Assembly (NCBI GenBank): GCA_007117235.1
Contig: SKGY01000111.1
Location: 1 to 5,547, forward strand
Length of the DNA stretch: 5,547 nucleotides
Direction: 5' to 3'
Origin: Balneolaceae bacterium
GTDB taxonomy: Bacteria; Bacteroidota; Rhodothermia; Balneolales; Balneolaceae
In this document: positions 1 to 5,547 of the stretch, one piece after another
Layout of the letters: every line of letters begins with the position of its first letter
Position numbering within the stretch: position 1 is the stretch's first letter
The notes under the pieces: model-generated
What the model was told of the DNA's origin: nothing
The model's database searches: none
What the model saw: only the letters and a program-made list of their open reading frames with translations
Program-made: the position numbers and the translations under genes

Positions 1-583
1 CTAAATCAAATCGGGTCTCTTTTTTTGATTTTCCGGTATTTCTCTTGTTAAAAAATTCCTGAGCTGATTTAATTATGAACGGTTTGTGATCATCAGGCAC
101 TTCGTTTGATGAAATAGGCTGAAGACTTTTTAAAGTCCAGTTTTCATCTTTTTTTATAAATTCGCCTCGAAGGAGTGGCGCCTGAAACTGAGCAAACAGT
201 TTTTGAGATAGTTTGTCGTGCCGCGCGGCTAGATTTTTTCCGAAATAGATGCTCAATGTAAAAGTATCAGCCTGAATAGGTTTAAGGCTCTTTTGAATCA
301 AATCATCCAGTTCATCAGACGTGATGCGGATCATTGCTTGAGACTTTAAATCTTGAATGGCGAGGATATTGGGAATCGGTTTATGCCCACGTGCTGACGC
401 AAGCAGAGACACATAATAACCTGATGTTTGATAACGATAACTTTTACAGAGGTTATATACCTTTACATTTCTCAGGGCACTGAACTTTTCATCTGACAGA
501 TACTCTTTGGCAGCAACAATATCCACTCCTGGAATATCAAGAGTCCATTTTTTAGGGTTATCTACAACTACTAAATGGTGCAT
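1..583 (-). CDS. RimK-like ATP-grasp ligase, N-terminal RLAN domain (partial, 3' end outside window)
   Basis: The first 194 residues are present with no internal stop; the rest lies beyond base 1. What is seen matches the RLAN domain (RimK-like ATP-grasp N-terminal domain). A hallmark GYYVSLLASARGHKPIP segment is at about residues 55-71, followed by an LAARHDKLSQKLF...APLLRGEF block at about 118-142. The visible part ends in ETRFDL, which in this family opens the link to the ATP-grasp ligase core. That catalytic core is therefore inferred, not seen. ATP-grasp enzymes of the RimK group join amino acids or peptides to a carboxylate through an acyl-phosphate. The substrate of the RLAN subgroup is not known to me. 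The ATG (583-581) follows the stop of the peptidase gene after only 2 nt, so the two are almost certainly co-transcribed and probably translationally coupled. No strong Shine-Dalgarno is seen. The domain call is fairly firm; the biochemical role is inference. Confidence 0.85.
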   Translation of the reverse strand, partial: MHHLVVVDNPKKWTLDIPGVDIVAAKEYLSDEKFSALRNVKVYNLCKSYRYQTSGYYVSLLASARGHKPIPNILAIQDLKSQAMIRITSDELDDLIQKSLKPIQADTFTLSIYFGKNLAARHDKLSQKLFAQFQAPLLRGEFIKKDENWTLKSLQPISSNEVPDDHKPFIIKSAQEFFNKRNTGKSKKETRFDL

Positions 584-585
584 AA

Positions 586-1296
586 TTAGATCTCTTGTTT
601 CTGTTTTTTTGGTGTAATGATAATCAGGTTGGCATCATAAGTTACGATGCCCAGAAGAATCGCATTGATTACCCTCTCTATTTTCATCTTATAAAACTGT
701 CCATTTCCCATTGGATTTGATTTGATCGGGTCGGCTATAAACACTTCCCTCGTTTCCATATCGTATCCATGTAAAATTACAAAGTGGCCTGACGGTTCTC
801 CTCGAATATCATCATAATCCAAATTAGGTCCATATTCTCTAATGCTTTTGTAAAGATAAGTTGCGCTTAGGCCAACAATAATTGGCTGGTCTTTTTTCAG
901 ATATCGTCTGATGATAGTTGAACGCAGGTCCTCAAAGCGTATTTTTCCTCCAAGTTCGAGAAAGTGAATATATGCCTCAGATGCAATTCGAAATTTGGTG
1001 CTTCGTTTATGACGCATTTGAAGCTTCAACTTTTCAATCATCATATCATTTTGAAGATCAAACCATGAAGGATCAAAGATTTGCAGATTATACGAATAGA
1101 TTGTTGCGTCATATCCTTTTTGCAAAGCGTCTGTAGCCAGAATCGCGCCAATAGTACCTCCGTCATCAAACTGCGGAACAGAGTTAATTACTGATTTGAG
1201 TGATATTTGATTGTCGTAGTACCGGTAAATTGAGTGCAGACATGTTGGCCCGCAAGTTGTTTCATCCGGTTGTTTTTTGATGGGTACTTTTAACAT
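586..1296 (-). CDS. Cytosolic papain-like cysteine peptidase, C39-like family
   Basis: This 236-residue protein has the layout of a peptidase C39-like (papain-fold) enzyme. Near the N-terminus is KKQPDETTCGPTCL, with Gln9 as likely oxyanion-hole residue and Cys15 as nucleophile. A GHFVILHGYD motif supplies His171, and FIADP supplies Asp189, completing a Cys-His-Asp triad. It has no signal peptide, no transmembrane segment and no attached ABC transporter domains. It is thus not a bacteriocin-exporting C39 protein and should act in the cytoplasm. The middle (about residues 80-135) is a charged helical insert of unknown role. The RLAN/ATP-grasp gene starts 2 nt downstream, which suggests that the peptidase trims or removes what the ligase builds. 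ATG at 1296 is the natural start because the oxyanion Gln lies just 9 residues in. The fold and active site are well supported; the substrate is unknown, and a non-proteolytic transferase or amidase role is possible. Confidence 0.88.
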   Translation of the reverse strand: MLKVPIKKQPDETTCGPTCLHSIYRYYDNQISLKSVINSVPQFDDGGTIGAILATDALQKGYDATIYSYNLQIFDPSWFDLQNDMMIEKLKLQMRHKRSTKFRIASEAYIHFLELGGKIRFEDLRSTIIRRYLKKDQPIIVGLSATYLYKSIREYGPNLDYDDIRGEPSGHFVILHGYDMETREVFIADPIKSNPMGNGQFYKMKIERVINAILLGIVTYDANLIIITPKKQKQEI

Positions 1297-1308
1297 TAAA
1301 AGAGTGGG

Positions 1309-1377
1309 TTAAGAAATAGTGCAGACAGGAAGAGCATAGGTATGAATCAAAAGTACGAAGAATATTAACTGTTTCAT
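1309..1377 (-). CDS. Possible 22-codon hydrophobic peptide upstream of the peptidase gene
   Basis: A short open frame starts at ATG 1377-1375 and ends with TAA at 1311-1309, 12 nt before the peptidase start. Its product begins MKQLIFFVLL and continues with a semi-polar tail containing one cysteine (LPVCTIS). This resembles a signal-peptide core or small membrane peptide. It could be a real micropeptide, a translated leader, the remnant of a secreted protein, or chance. There is no clear Shine-Dalgarno. The candidate TAnnTTTG promoter element at 1348-1355 lies inside this frame, so transcripts started there would not include its start codon. Only an upstream promoter would express it. Confidence 0.18.
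   Translation of the reverse strand: MKQLIFFVLLIHTYALPVCTIS
1348..1355 (-). promoter_or_regulatory. Candidate Bacteroidota-type -7 element for the peptidase/ATP-grasp pair
   Basis: On the minus strand these bases read TACTTTTG, an exact match to the TAnnTTTG consensus of the primary sigma factor in Bacteroidota. The matching -33 element is weak: an ATG triplet at 1377-1375, with 19-nt spacing, stands where TTG is expected. Transcription would start near 1341, giving a leader of roughly 45 nt before the peptidase ATG. The 131-nt gap from the upstream phosphatase gene fits a separate promoter here. Confidence 0.35.
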
Positions 1378-1427
1378 GCGTAATGATAATTAATTTTTTG
1401 CAATCGTATCCTCTCTGCTAAAGCTGA

Positions 1428-1988
1428 CTAAGAGGGTTTCTTTTTAATAACCTTTATCACATCGAAAAGAGTATCATATGTATCTATTCCATGATTTTTG
1501 AGCCAATTTTTATCCTGATTGGGTTCATGACGCGATCGGATAAAATAAGGTTTGATGCCCAGCTCAATTGCCGGCTTTAAATCTGTGATTTTATCACCTG
1601 CCATATATGATTGCCCGGGATCAATTCCGTGCTTTTCAATGGCTTTTAGAAACATTCCTGTTCCAGGTTTTCGATCTTCAGGTGAATAATCGTGAGGTTT
1701 GGCGTCAAATTCAGGATGGTGGGGTGCTACATACCAGTCATCAATTTTCAAGTTGAGTTTAGCAAGTTCAGCATCCACCCAGTTGTGAAGCTTTTGAACT
1801 TGTTCAATGGTATAATGTCCGCGTGCAACTCCTGATTGATTGGTAACGACAATTACTTTGAACTGATTATCATTCATCCATTTGATTGCATCAAGCACTT
1901 GGTCACACCACTGCCACTCCTCCACGGTGTGGACAAAATCTGTGTCAATATTGATGGTGCCGTCTCTGTCTAAAAAGAATGCCTTCAT
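1428..1988 (-). CDS. HAD-IIIA family phosphatase, GmhB-like (heptose bisphosphate phosphatase type)
   Basis: This 186-residue protein has the usual length and all four HAD motifs of the GmhB / histidinol-phosphatase group. They are FLDRDGTIN (Asp7 nucleophile, Asp9 acid/base), VVTNQSGVARG (Thr49), RKPGTGM (Lys107), and MAGDKITDL (Asp132, Asp136 for magnesium). GmhB removes the 7-phosphate of glycero-manno-heptose 1,7-bisphosphate in ADP-heptose synthesis for the LPS core. The characteristic loop APHHPEF...PEDRKP is recognisable, but where classical GmhB has a Cys-x-His ... Cys-x-Cys zinc site this protein has Ala88, His90, Pro103 and Asp105. Only the histidine is kept. No heptose-pathway gene is next to it. 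The MFS gene ends 30 nt upstream on the same strand, so the two probably share a transcript. HAD phosphatase is certain; the exact sugar-phosphate substrate is not, so I give no symbol. Confidence 0.9.
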   Translation of the reverse strand: MKAFFLDRDGTINIDTDFVHTVEEWQWCDQVLDAIKWMNDNQFKVIVVTNQSGVARGHYTIEQVQKLHNWVDAELAKLNLKIDDWYVAPHHPEFDAKPHDYSPEDRKPGTGMFLKAIEKHGIDPGQSYMAGDKITDLKPAIELGIKPYFIRSRHEPNQDKNWLKNHGIDTYDTLFDVIKVIKKKPS

Positions 1989-2018
1989 AGGAATTTATAA
2001 ACATGATTGAATTGAAAA

Positions 2019-3194
2019 TCATTTAATGATTTCATTTCTCCCCGCAATCAAACCTGATCCAAGTTTAGCAAAAGCGATTATAAGTAGAAGAGCAAGAGGA
2101 AGAGTCCAGTTTGCATAGATGTCATAAACTGCCCCAAACAATGCCGGGCCAACAGCTGCGATAGTGTACCCGATTGATTGTGACATTCCCGAAAGTTCAT
2201 TTGCAGATTCTGTATCCCTGGTTCTCAATACGATAAAGAGCAGCGCGAGCCCAAAACTTCCTCCGAGGCAAAATCCTAGTAATGTCGCCCAAAGTTCAAC
2301 CATAAAGAGATTTGGTGACATCAACCCCAAAAGACTAATAATCTCAATGCCAACAAGCAGTATGATTGGCAGACGTTGGTTTTTTCTGTTCGCTGCCCAT
2401 GATGGAATTATAAACGTGCCTACAACTCCGGCTCCTTGAGCCAAAGCGAGCATATAACCGGCGTTGCCCGCAGATAGTCCCCGCTCAATTAAAATTTCCG
2501 GCAGCCAGGCTATGATGGTAAAAAATGTAAGGGACTGAAGGCCTACAAAAATGGAGACATTCCAGGCGATTTTCGAACGCCCCAGATTTTTGAGTGAAGA
2601 TGCTAAACTGCGGCGCGCGGTAACAGGAATATTTCTCTTCATCTGAGGGAGCCAAATCACCAATGCGATAAAGGACATTGCTGCCCAAATTCCCAGAGAC
2701 ATTCTCCAGCCCAGATTTAAATCTTCAGAAAGAGGAACGCTAACTGCTGATGCAATGGTAGCACCAACCCCGAGCATTGCCGAGTAAATTCCGGTAACAA
2801 GTCCAAAACGGTGAGGAAAGCTCTTTTTAACAATTCCAGGCAATAGTGTGTTGCCAAGTGCAATCCCAATTCCCAGAATTGCAGTGCCCGCAAAGAGAGG
2901 GAAAAGTGATGGCATCACTCTGAGCATCAGTCCACCCGTTAGCAGAACGAGTGCAAAAGCCATGGTGCCCTCTGTTCCAATTTTCTTCGTAAACAGTGGA
3001 GTTAAAACTGAAAAAATCCCAAATGCCAGTACAGGCAATGTAGTTAGTAATCCGAGTAGGGTGTTGGAGAGTCCTGTGTCTTCTCTGATCTCAAAGATCA
3101 ACGGACCAACCCCTGCCAACGCTGGACGAAGGTTCAGTGCGATGATTGCAATCGCAATAATGAGAAATAATTTACGGTTTTGTTCTGGGGACAT
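2019..3194 (-). CDS. CynX/NimT-family MFS transporter
   Basis: This 391-residue, very hydrophobic protein has about twelve predicted membrane segments: roughly 10-32, 45-65, 75-93, 98-120, 133-155, 163-183, 210-230, 245-265, 275-292, 298-322, 338-357 and 363-386. A central charged loop lies near 184-208. The N-terminal signature NLRPALAGVGPLIFEIR, followed by DTGLS, is typical of the CynX/NimT group of the major facilitator superfamily, as are GWRMSLGIWA (162-171) and MSQSIGYTIAAVGP (337-350). Family members are linked to cyanate and 2-nitroimidazole transport, but most are uncharacterised. No cyanase gene lies beside it, so a cyanate role is not supported. It is inner-membrane and probably proton-coupled. 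It is transcribed divergently from pyrR and followed after 30 nt by the HAD phosphatase gene. The ATG at 3194 gives a short cytoplasmic N-terminus, as expected; no clear promoter or ribosome binding site is visible upstream. Confidence 0.93.
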   Translation of the reverse strand: MSPEQNRKLFLIIAIAIIALNLRPALAGVGPLIFEIREDTGLSNTLLGLLTTLPVLAFGIFSVLTPLFTKKIGTEGTMAFALVLLTGGLMLRVMPSLFPLFAGTAILGIGIALGNTLLPGIVKKSFPHRFGLVTGIYSAMLGVGATIASAVSVPLSEDLNLGWRMSLGIWAAMSFIALVIWLPQMKRNIPVTARRSLASSLKNLGRSKIAWNVSIFVGLQSLTFFTIIAWLPEILIERGLSAGNAGYMLALAQGAGVVGTFIIPSWAANRKNQRLPIILLVGIEIISLLGLMSPNLFMVELWATLLGFCLGGSFGLALLFIVLRTRDTESANELSGMSQSIGYTIAAVGPALFGAVYDIYANWTLPLALLLIIAFAKLGSGLIAGRNEIIK

Positions 3195-3258
3195 GGGGTA
3201 ATTTCAAAAGACTTTAAAAATACGGATTGTGCCGTCGGGATGTGTAAAGAATTCTGAA

Positions 3259-3289
3259 TTGTAAACCATTCCCACAATCGCTAATTTTG
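3259..3289 (+). promoter_or_regulatory. Bacteroidota-type promoter of pyrRB
   Basis: TTG at 3259-3261 (-33 element) and TAATTTTG at 3282-3289 (-7 element) are separated by 20 nt. Both elements and the spacing fit the TTG-N17-23-TAnnTTTG promoter described for Bacteroidota. Transcription is expected to start near 3295, leaving a leader of only about 25 nt before the pyrR start codon. The spacer is flanked by a 5-bp inverted repeat, ATTGT (3258-3262) and ACAAT (3274-3278), that could be an operator or chance. Confidence 0.6.
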
Positions 3290-3305
3290 ATCTCAAAAAT
3301 CAGCC

Positions 3306-3310
3306 GAGGT
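3306..3310 (+). promoter_or_regulatory. Ribosome binding site that decides the pyrR start
   Basis: GAGGT lies 8 nt before the TTG codon at 3319, an ideal Shine-Dalgarno distance. An in-frame TAA at 3310-3312 overlaps its last base and rules out any start further upstream. The in-frame ATG at 3337 has only a weak GGAA before it. The TTG start is therefore preferred. Confidence 0.7.
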
Positions 3311-3318
3311 AAATTTTT

Positions 3319-3870
3319 TTGGAACAAGCCAAAATCATGACGGAAGAGGATGTGAAACGCACGTATTTGCGATTCGCCCACCAATTCCTTGAACCGTATG
3401 ATGACCCAACAGAACCCGTAGTAATTGGAATGCAAACCCGTGGTGTATATATGGGTAAACGCATTATTAAGATTATTGAAGAAAAGCTTGATACCAGTCC
3501 TGATTTTGGAGTGCTAGACGTTACTTTTTATCGGGATGATTACCGCACAAAATTAAAAATGCCTGAAGTAAAAATCACAGATATACCGGTTGATCTGTAC
3601 AACCGCGACGTGATTTTGGTTGATGATGTTCTCTTTACCGGACGCACAGTACGGGCTGCGATGGATGCATTGATGGCTTATGGCAGACCACGAAGTATAA
3701 AGTTCTGCTGTATGATTGACAGAGGCCACAGAGAACTTCCTGTGATAGCTGATTATGTTGGAATGACAGTTCCTACCCATGCAAAAGAGGAGGTTCAGGT
3801 AAAAGTGAAAGAGCTAGACGGTGAAGATGCAGTGTATCTGATTGAAAGTCCGGAGGTGAACAATGAGTGA
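3319..3870 (+). CDS. pyrR: PyrR: bifunctional pyr operon regulator / uracil phosphoribosyltransferase
   Basis: The product is 183 residues from a TTG start, close to the 179-181 usual for PyrR. It carries the family signatures in order: MQTRGVYMGKR (about 38-48), TFYRDD (69-74), the PRPP-binding loop VILVDDVLFTGRT (98-110, with Asp102-Asp103), and MIDRGHRELP (132-141). PyrR makes UMP from uracil and PRPP, and in Gram-positives also binds pyr leader RNA to cause attenuation. Aligned by eye to Bacillus subtilis PyrR, the RNA-face residues Thr18, Arg146 and Lys152 correspond here to Leu17, Ile143 and Met149, while Arg19, His22, His140 and Arg141 are kept. With the very short leader, RNA-based control looks doubtful. 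The N-terminal EQAKIMTEEDV aligns with the start of the Bacillus protein, which supports TTG over the internal ATG 18 nt downstream. It overlaps pyrB by 8 nt, so the two are one transcription unit. Confidence 0.96.
   Translation: MEQAKIMTEEDVKRTYLRFAHQFLEPYDDPTEPVVIGMQTRGVYMGKRIIKIIEEKLDTSPDFGVLDVTFYRDDYRTKLKMPEVKITDIPVDLYNRDVILVDDVLFTGRTVRAAMDALMAYGRPRSIKFCCMIDRGHRELPVIADYVGMTVPTHAKEEVQVKVKELDGEDAVYLIESPEVNNE
3852..3858 (+). promoter_or_regulatory. Strong Shine-Dalgarno of pyrB inside the end of pyrR
   Basis: GGAGGTG within the last codons of pyrR has its GGAGG core 6 nt before the pyrB ATG at 3863. It fixes that start and allows efficient independent or coupled initiation despite the 8-nt gene overlap. 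Confidence 0.8.
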
Positions 3871-4816
3871 TTCAAAAAAAGAGATCTATTCTTTCGATCA
3901 GAAACACCTTCTTGGTTTAGAAGATTATTCAGCGGAAGACATACTCTATGTACTCGAGCAGGCAAAGACATTCAGGGAAGTTCTGGACAGGCCGGTTCCA
4001 AAAATCCCCACACTTCGGGATAAGACAATCGTCAACCTATTTTACGAGAACAGCACCAGAACCCGGCTCTCTTTTGAACTTGCACAAAAACGAATGGGTG
4101 CTGATGTAGTAAACTTTTCTGCCGGCACATCAAGCACGAAAAAAGGCGAATCTCTAAAAGATACTATTCGGAATATCAGCTCAATGAAAATTGACATGGT
4201 GGTTAGCCGACACGAGAGTCCGGGAGTCCCACACTTTTTAACCCGATGTGTGGACGCTTCAATCATTAATGCCGGGGATGGTGCGCATGAACATCCTACT
4301 CAGGCACTTCTTGATATGTTCACCATGCAGCAGACATATCCTGAGTTGAAAGGGAAAAAGATTGCCATTATCGGTGATATTTCTCACAGTAGAGTGGTTC
4401 GCTCAAATATTATTGGACTGAAAAAAGTAGGGGCAGATGTAGTGGTATGTGGGCCAAAGTCATTTATGCCTGTACATGTTGAGTCGCTCGGAGCAGAAGT
4501 ATCTTACAATTTAGATGAAACACTTGCATGGTGTGATATTGCCATGGCGCTGCGAATTCAAATGGAGAGAGTTGGTGGTGGAACGGATCTGTTTCCGAGT
4601 TTACGTGAGTATCATGAGACGTTTGGGATAAAGATGGAGCATCTTGAGAAGTACCCGAACTTCACGGTAATGCACCCGGGGCCGATTAACCGCGGTGTAG
4701 AGATGCAGAGTGATGTTGCAGATAGTGACAGAGCTGTAATATTAAATCAGGTGACCAATGGGGTGGCAGTAAGAATGGCGGTTCTCTACCTGCTTAGCGG
4801 CGGTTCAAGAATTTAG
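3863..4816 (+). CDS. pyrB: Aspartate carbamoyltransferase catalytic subunit PyrB
   Basis: The 317-residue product has the typical length of the catalytic chain, which joins carbamoyl phosphate and L-aspartate to give N-carbamoyl-aspartate, the committed step of pyrimidine synthesis. The visible signatures are FYENSTRTRLSFE (60-72, the STRTR carbamoyl-phosphate site), the mobile loop SSTKKGES (90-97, catalytic lysine), HEHPTQALLDMFT (142-154), GDISHSRVVRSN (171-182), RIQMER (231-236) and MHPGPINRGVE (270-280). All key residues are present. Carbamoyltransferases form trimers. No pyrI regulatory chain or pyrC follows, so this unit is pyrRB only and the enzyme is probably unregulated by a PyrI-type subunit. 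The ATG at 3863 has a strong Shine-Dalgarno and overlaps the pyrR stop. The 3' end overlaps the convergent EamA-family gene by 23 nt, with no recognisable terminator between them. Confidence 0.98.
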   Translation: MSDSKKEIYSFDQKHLLGLEDYSAEDILYVLEQAKTFREVLDRPVPKIPTLRDKTIVNLFYENSTRTRLSFELAQKRMGADVVNFSAGTSSTKKGESLKDTIRNISSMKIDMVVSRHESPGVPHFLTRCVDASIINAGDGAHEHPTQALLDMFTMQQTYPELKGKKIAIIGDISHSRVVRSNIIGLKKVGADVVVCGPKSFMPVHVESLGAEVSYNLDETLAWCDIAMALRIQMERVGGGTDLFPSLREYHETFGIKMEHLEKYPNFTVMHPGPINRGVEMQSDVADSDRAVILNQVTNGVAVRMAVLYLLSGGSRI

Positions 4817-5547
4817 GCTTACCTCCGTGACGCGTGATTAAAATTCCGAGTATTACAACTGCTGATCCAATGTATTGCAGTAGCTCAAGGCTCTCACCTA
4901 ATAATATGATTCCAAAGAAAAGACCGAGCACAGGTACAAGATTTTGATAAGCAGCGGTACGAACTGCGCCTACCCTATTGATTCCATTGTTCCAGATTAA
5001 GTAAGCTACCCCAATTGAGAGTAAACCGCTGTAAACAACTCCGCCATACGCAGCCGCTGAAACAACTGACCAGTCTGTCTCTTTTGCATATGGAATGGCA
5101 AGTAATGTCAGGAAAAATGCACCCAAAGTCGTCATAAATGCAGAAAACTGAATGGGTGTATAAGTGGTGAGATACTGTTTTGAAAAAATTGTGAATGTAG
5201 CCCAAACAATCGCCGCAGTAATGATGGCTATATCTCCAGTAAAAGTTTCTGAACCAAAAGTGATAGGATTTTTACCATAGATTATTATAAACAGCACACC
5301 CGTGAACCCTAATAATACTCCTATTGTCTTTAATCTGTTTAAAACTTCAATCGAGAGAAAGTGAGATATGATGCCTACCCAGATCGGGATAGTACCCAAA
5401 AGCACAGCTGCATTTGCGGCTAAAGTGAGATCGATACCTACAATAAATAGCCACTGGTAGAGAACATTTCCTACCAACCCGAGGAAAATTAGGCGTCCCC
5501 AATCTTTTTTTTGAATCCTGAACCAGGCGTTTTTTTTAGCAACTACA
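4794..5547 (-). CDS. EamA-family (DMT superfamily) transporter, partial at 5' end
   Basis: The frame stays open from the TAA at 4796-4794 to the window edge, giving 250 residues of a protein that is usually about 290-310. The TTG at 5477 is internal, not a start: the residues before it (WFRIQKKDWGRLIFLGL, just before VGNVLYQW) continue the family pattern, so the true start lies beyond 5547. The visible part holds the second half of EamA repeat 1, including the small-residue helix LTLAANAAVLLGTIPIWVGI and the end helix IGVLLGFTGVLFIIIYG. It also holds a complete repeat 2 of five helices, beginning GDIAIITAAIVWATFTIFSK and ending at a short basic tail. Such proteins are inner-membrane ten-helix permeases that export or import amino acids, nucleosides or drugs; the substrate cannot be read from sequence. 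It is convergent with and overlaps pyrB. Two runs of eight A (coding strand) sit near the window edge. Confidence 0.93.
   Translation of the reverse strand, partial: VVAKKNAWFRIQKKDWGRLIFLGLVGNVLYQWLFIVGIDLTLAANAAVLLGTIPIWVGIISHFLSIEVLNRLKTIGVLLGFTGVLFIIIYGKNPITFGSETFTGDIAIITAAIVWATFTIFSKQYLTTYTPIQFSAFMTTLGAFFLTLLAIPYAKETDWSVVSAAAYGGVVYSGLLSIGVAYLIWNNGINRVGAVRTAAYQNLVPVLGLFFGIILLGESLELLQYIGSAVVILGILITRHGGKPKFLNRR

Noticed and set aside
918..1136. Plus-strand open frame opposite the peptidase gene
   Set aside because: It lies wholly antisense to a well-supported gene and its product resembles no family.
1410..1435. CCTCT/AGAGG inverted repeat after the HAD phosphatase stop, as a terminator
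   Set aside because: The stem is only 5 bp with a 16-nt loop and no T-run follows it on the minus strand.
2019..3194. Calling the transporter cynX with a cyanate role
   Set aside because: Only family membership is supported; there is no cyanase or carbonic anhydrase gene nearby.
2848..3201. 117-codon plus-strand open frame opposite the MFS gene
   Set aside because: It is a mirror of the hydrophobic-helix codons of the transporter, with serine/proline-rich shadow composition and no family features.
3299..3312. Partial resemblance of AATCAGCCGAGGTA to the PyrR-binding loop consensus
   Set aside because: Several fixed positions mismatch, and the GAGG part is explained by the Shine-Dalgarno; only a 4-5 bp hairpin precedes it.
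4777..4806. GGCGGTTC occurring twice as a direct repeat (4777-4784 and 4799-4806)
   Set aside because: Both copies lie in pyrB coding sequence; an 8-bp repeat at this distance is likely chance.
5475..5477. TTG as the start codon of the EamA-family gene
   Set aside because: The frame remains open to the window edge and the upstream residues match the family, so the gene is truncated by the window rather than starting here.

Overview
The window (about 42% GC by eye) carries six protein-coding genes packed on both strands, with two of them cut by the window ends. It looks chromosomal and housekeeping-like, with no IS elements, CRISPR, tRNA or rRNA. The organism is most likely a member of the Bacteroidota or a close relative such as Balneolota/Rhodothermota. 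The main evidence is an exact TTG-N20-TAnnTTTG promoter upstream of pyrR, plus a second TAnnTTTG element upstream of the peptidase gene. The family-level protein matches are compatible with this but do not prove it.

Left part, minus strand (1-1296): a two-gene unit encodes a cytosolic papain-like (C39-type) cysteine peptidase and, 2 nt downstream, the N-terminal RLAN domain of a RimK-like ATP-grasp ligase that runs off the window. A ligase that forms peptide or amide bonds and a peptidase made from one transcript suggest a make-and-trim peptide or protein modification system. Its substrate is unknown. A possible 22-codon hydrophobic peptide ORF lies just upstream.

Middle, minus strand (1428-3194): a CynX/NimT-type MFS exporter/importer is followed after 30 nt by a GmhB-like HAD phosphatase that keeps all catalytic motifs but has lost three of the four canonical zinc ligands.

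Right part: pyrR and pyrB (3319-4816, plus strand) form a tight pyrimidine unit with an 8-nt overlap, transcribed divergently from the MFS gene out of a 124-nt intergenic region. PyrR here starts at TTG, and its promoter leaves only a short leader. Several residues linked to RNA binding in the Bacillus protein are replaced, so it may act mainly as a uracil phosphoribosyltransferase. pyrB ends in a 23-nt convergent overlap with an EamA-family drug/metabolite transporter on the minus strand, whose 5' end lies outside the window.

No gene-free stretch exceeds about 131 nt. The least explained part is the peptidase/ATP-grasp pair.
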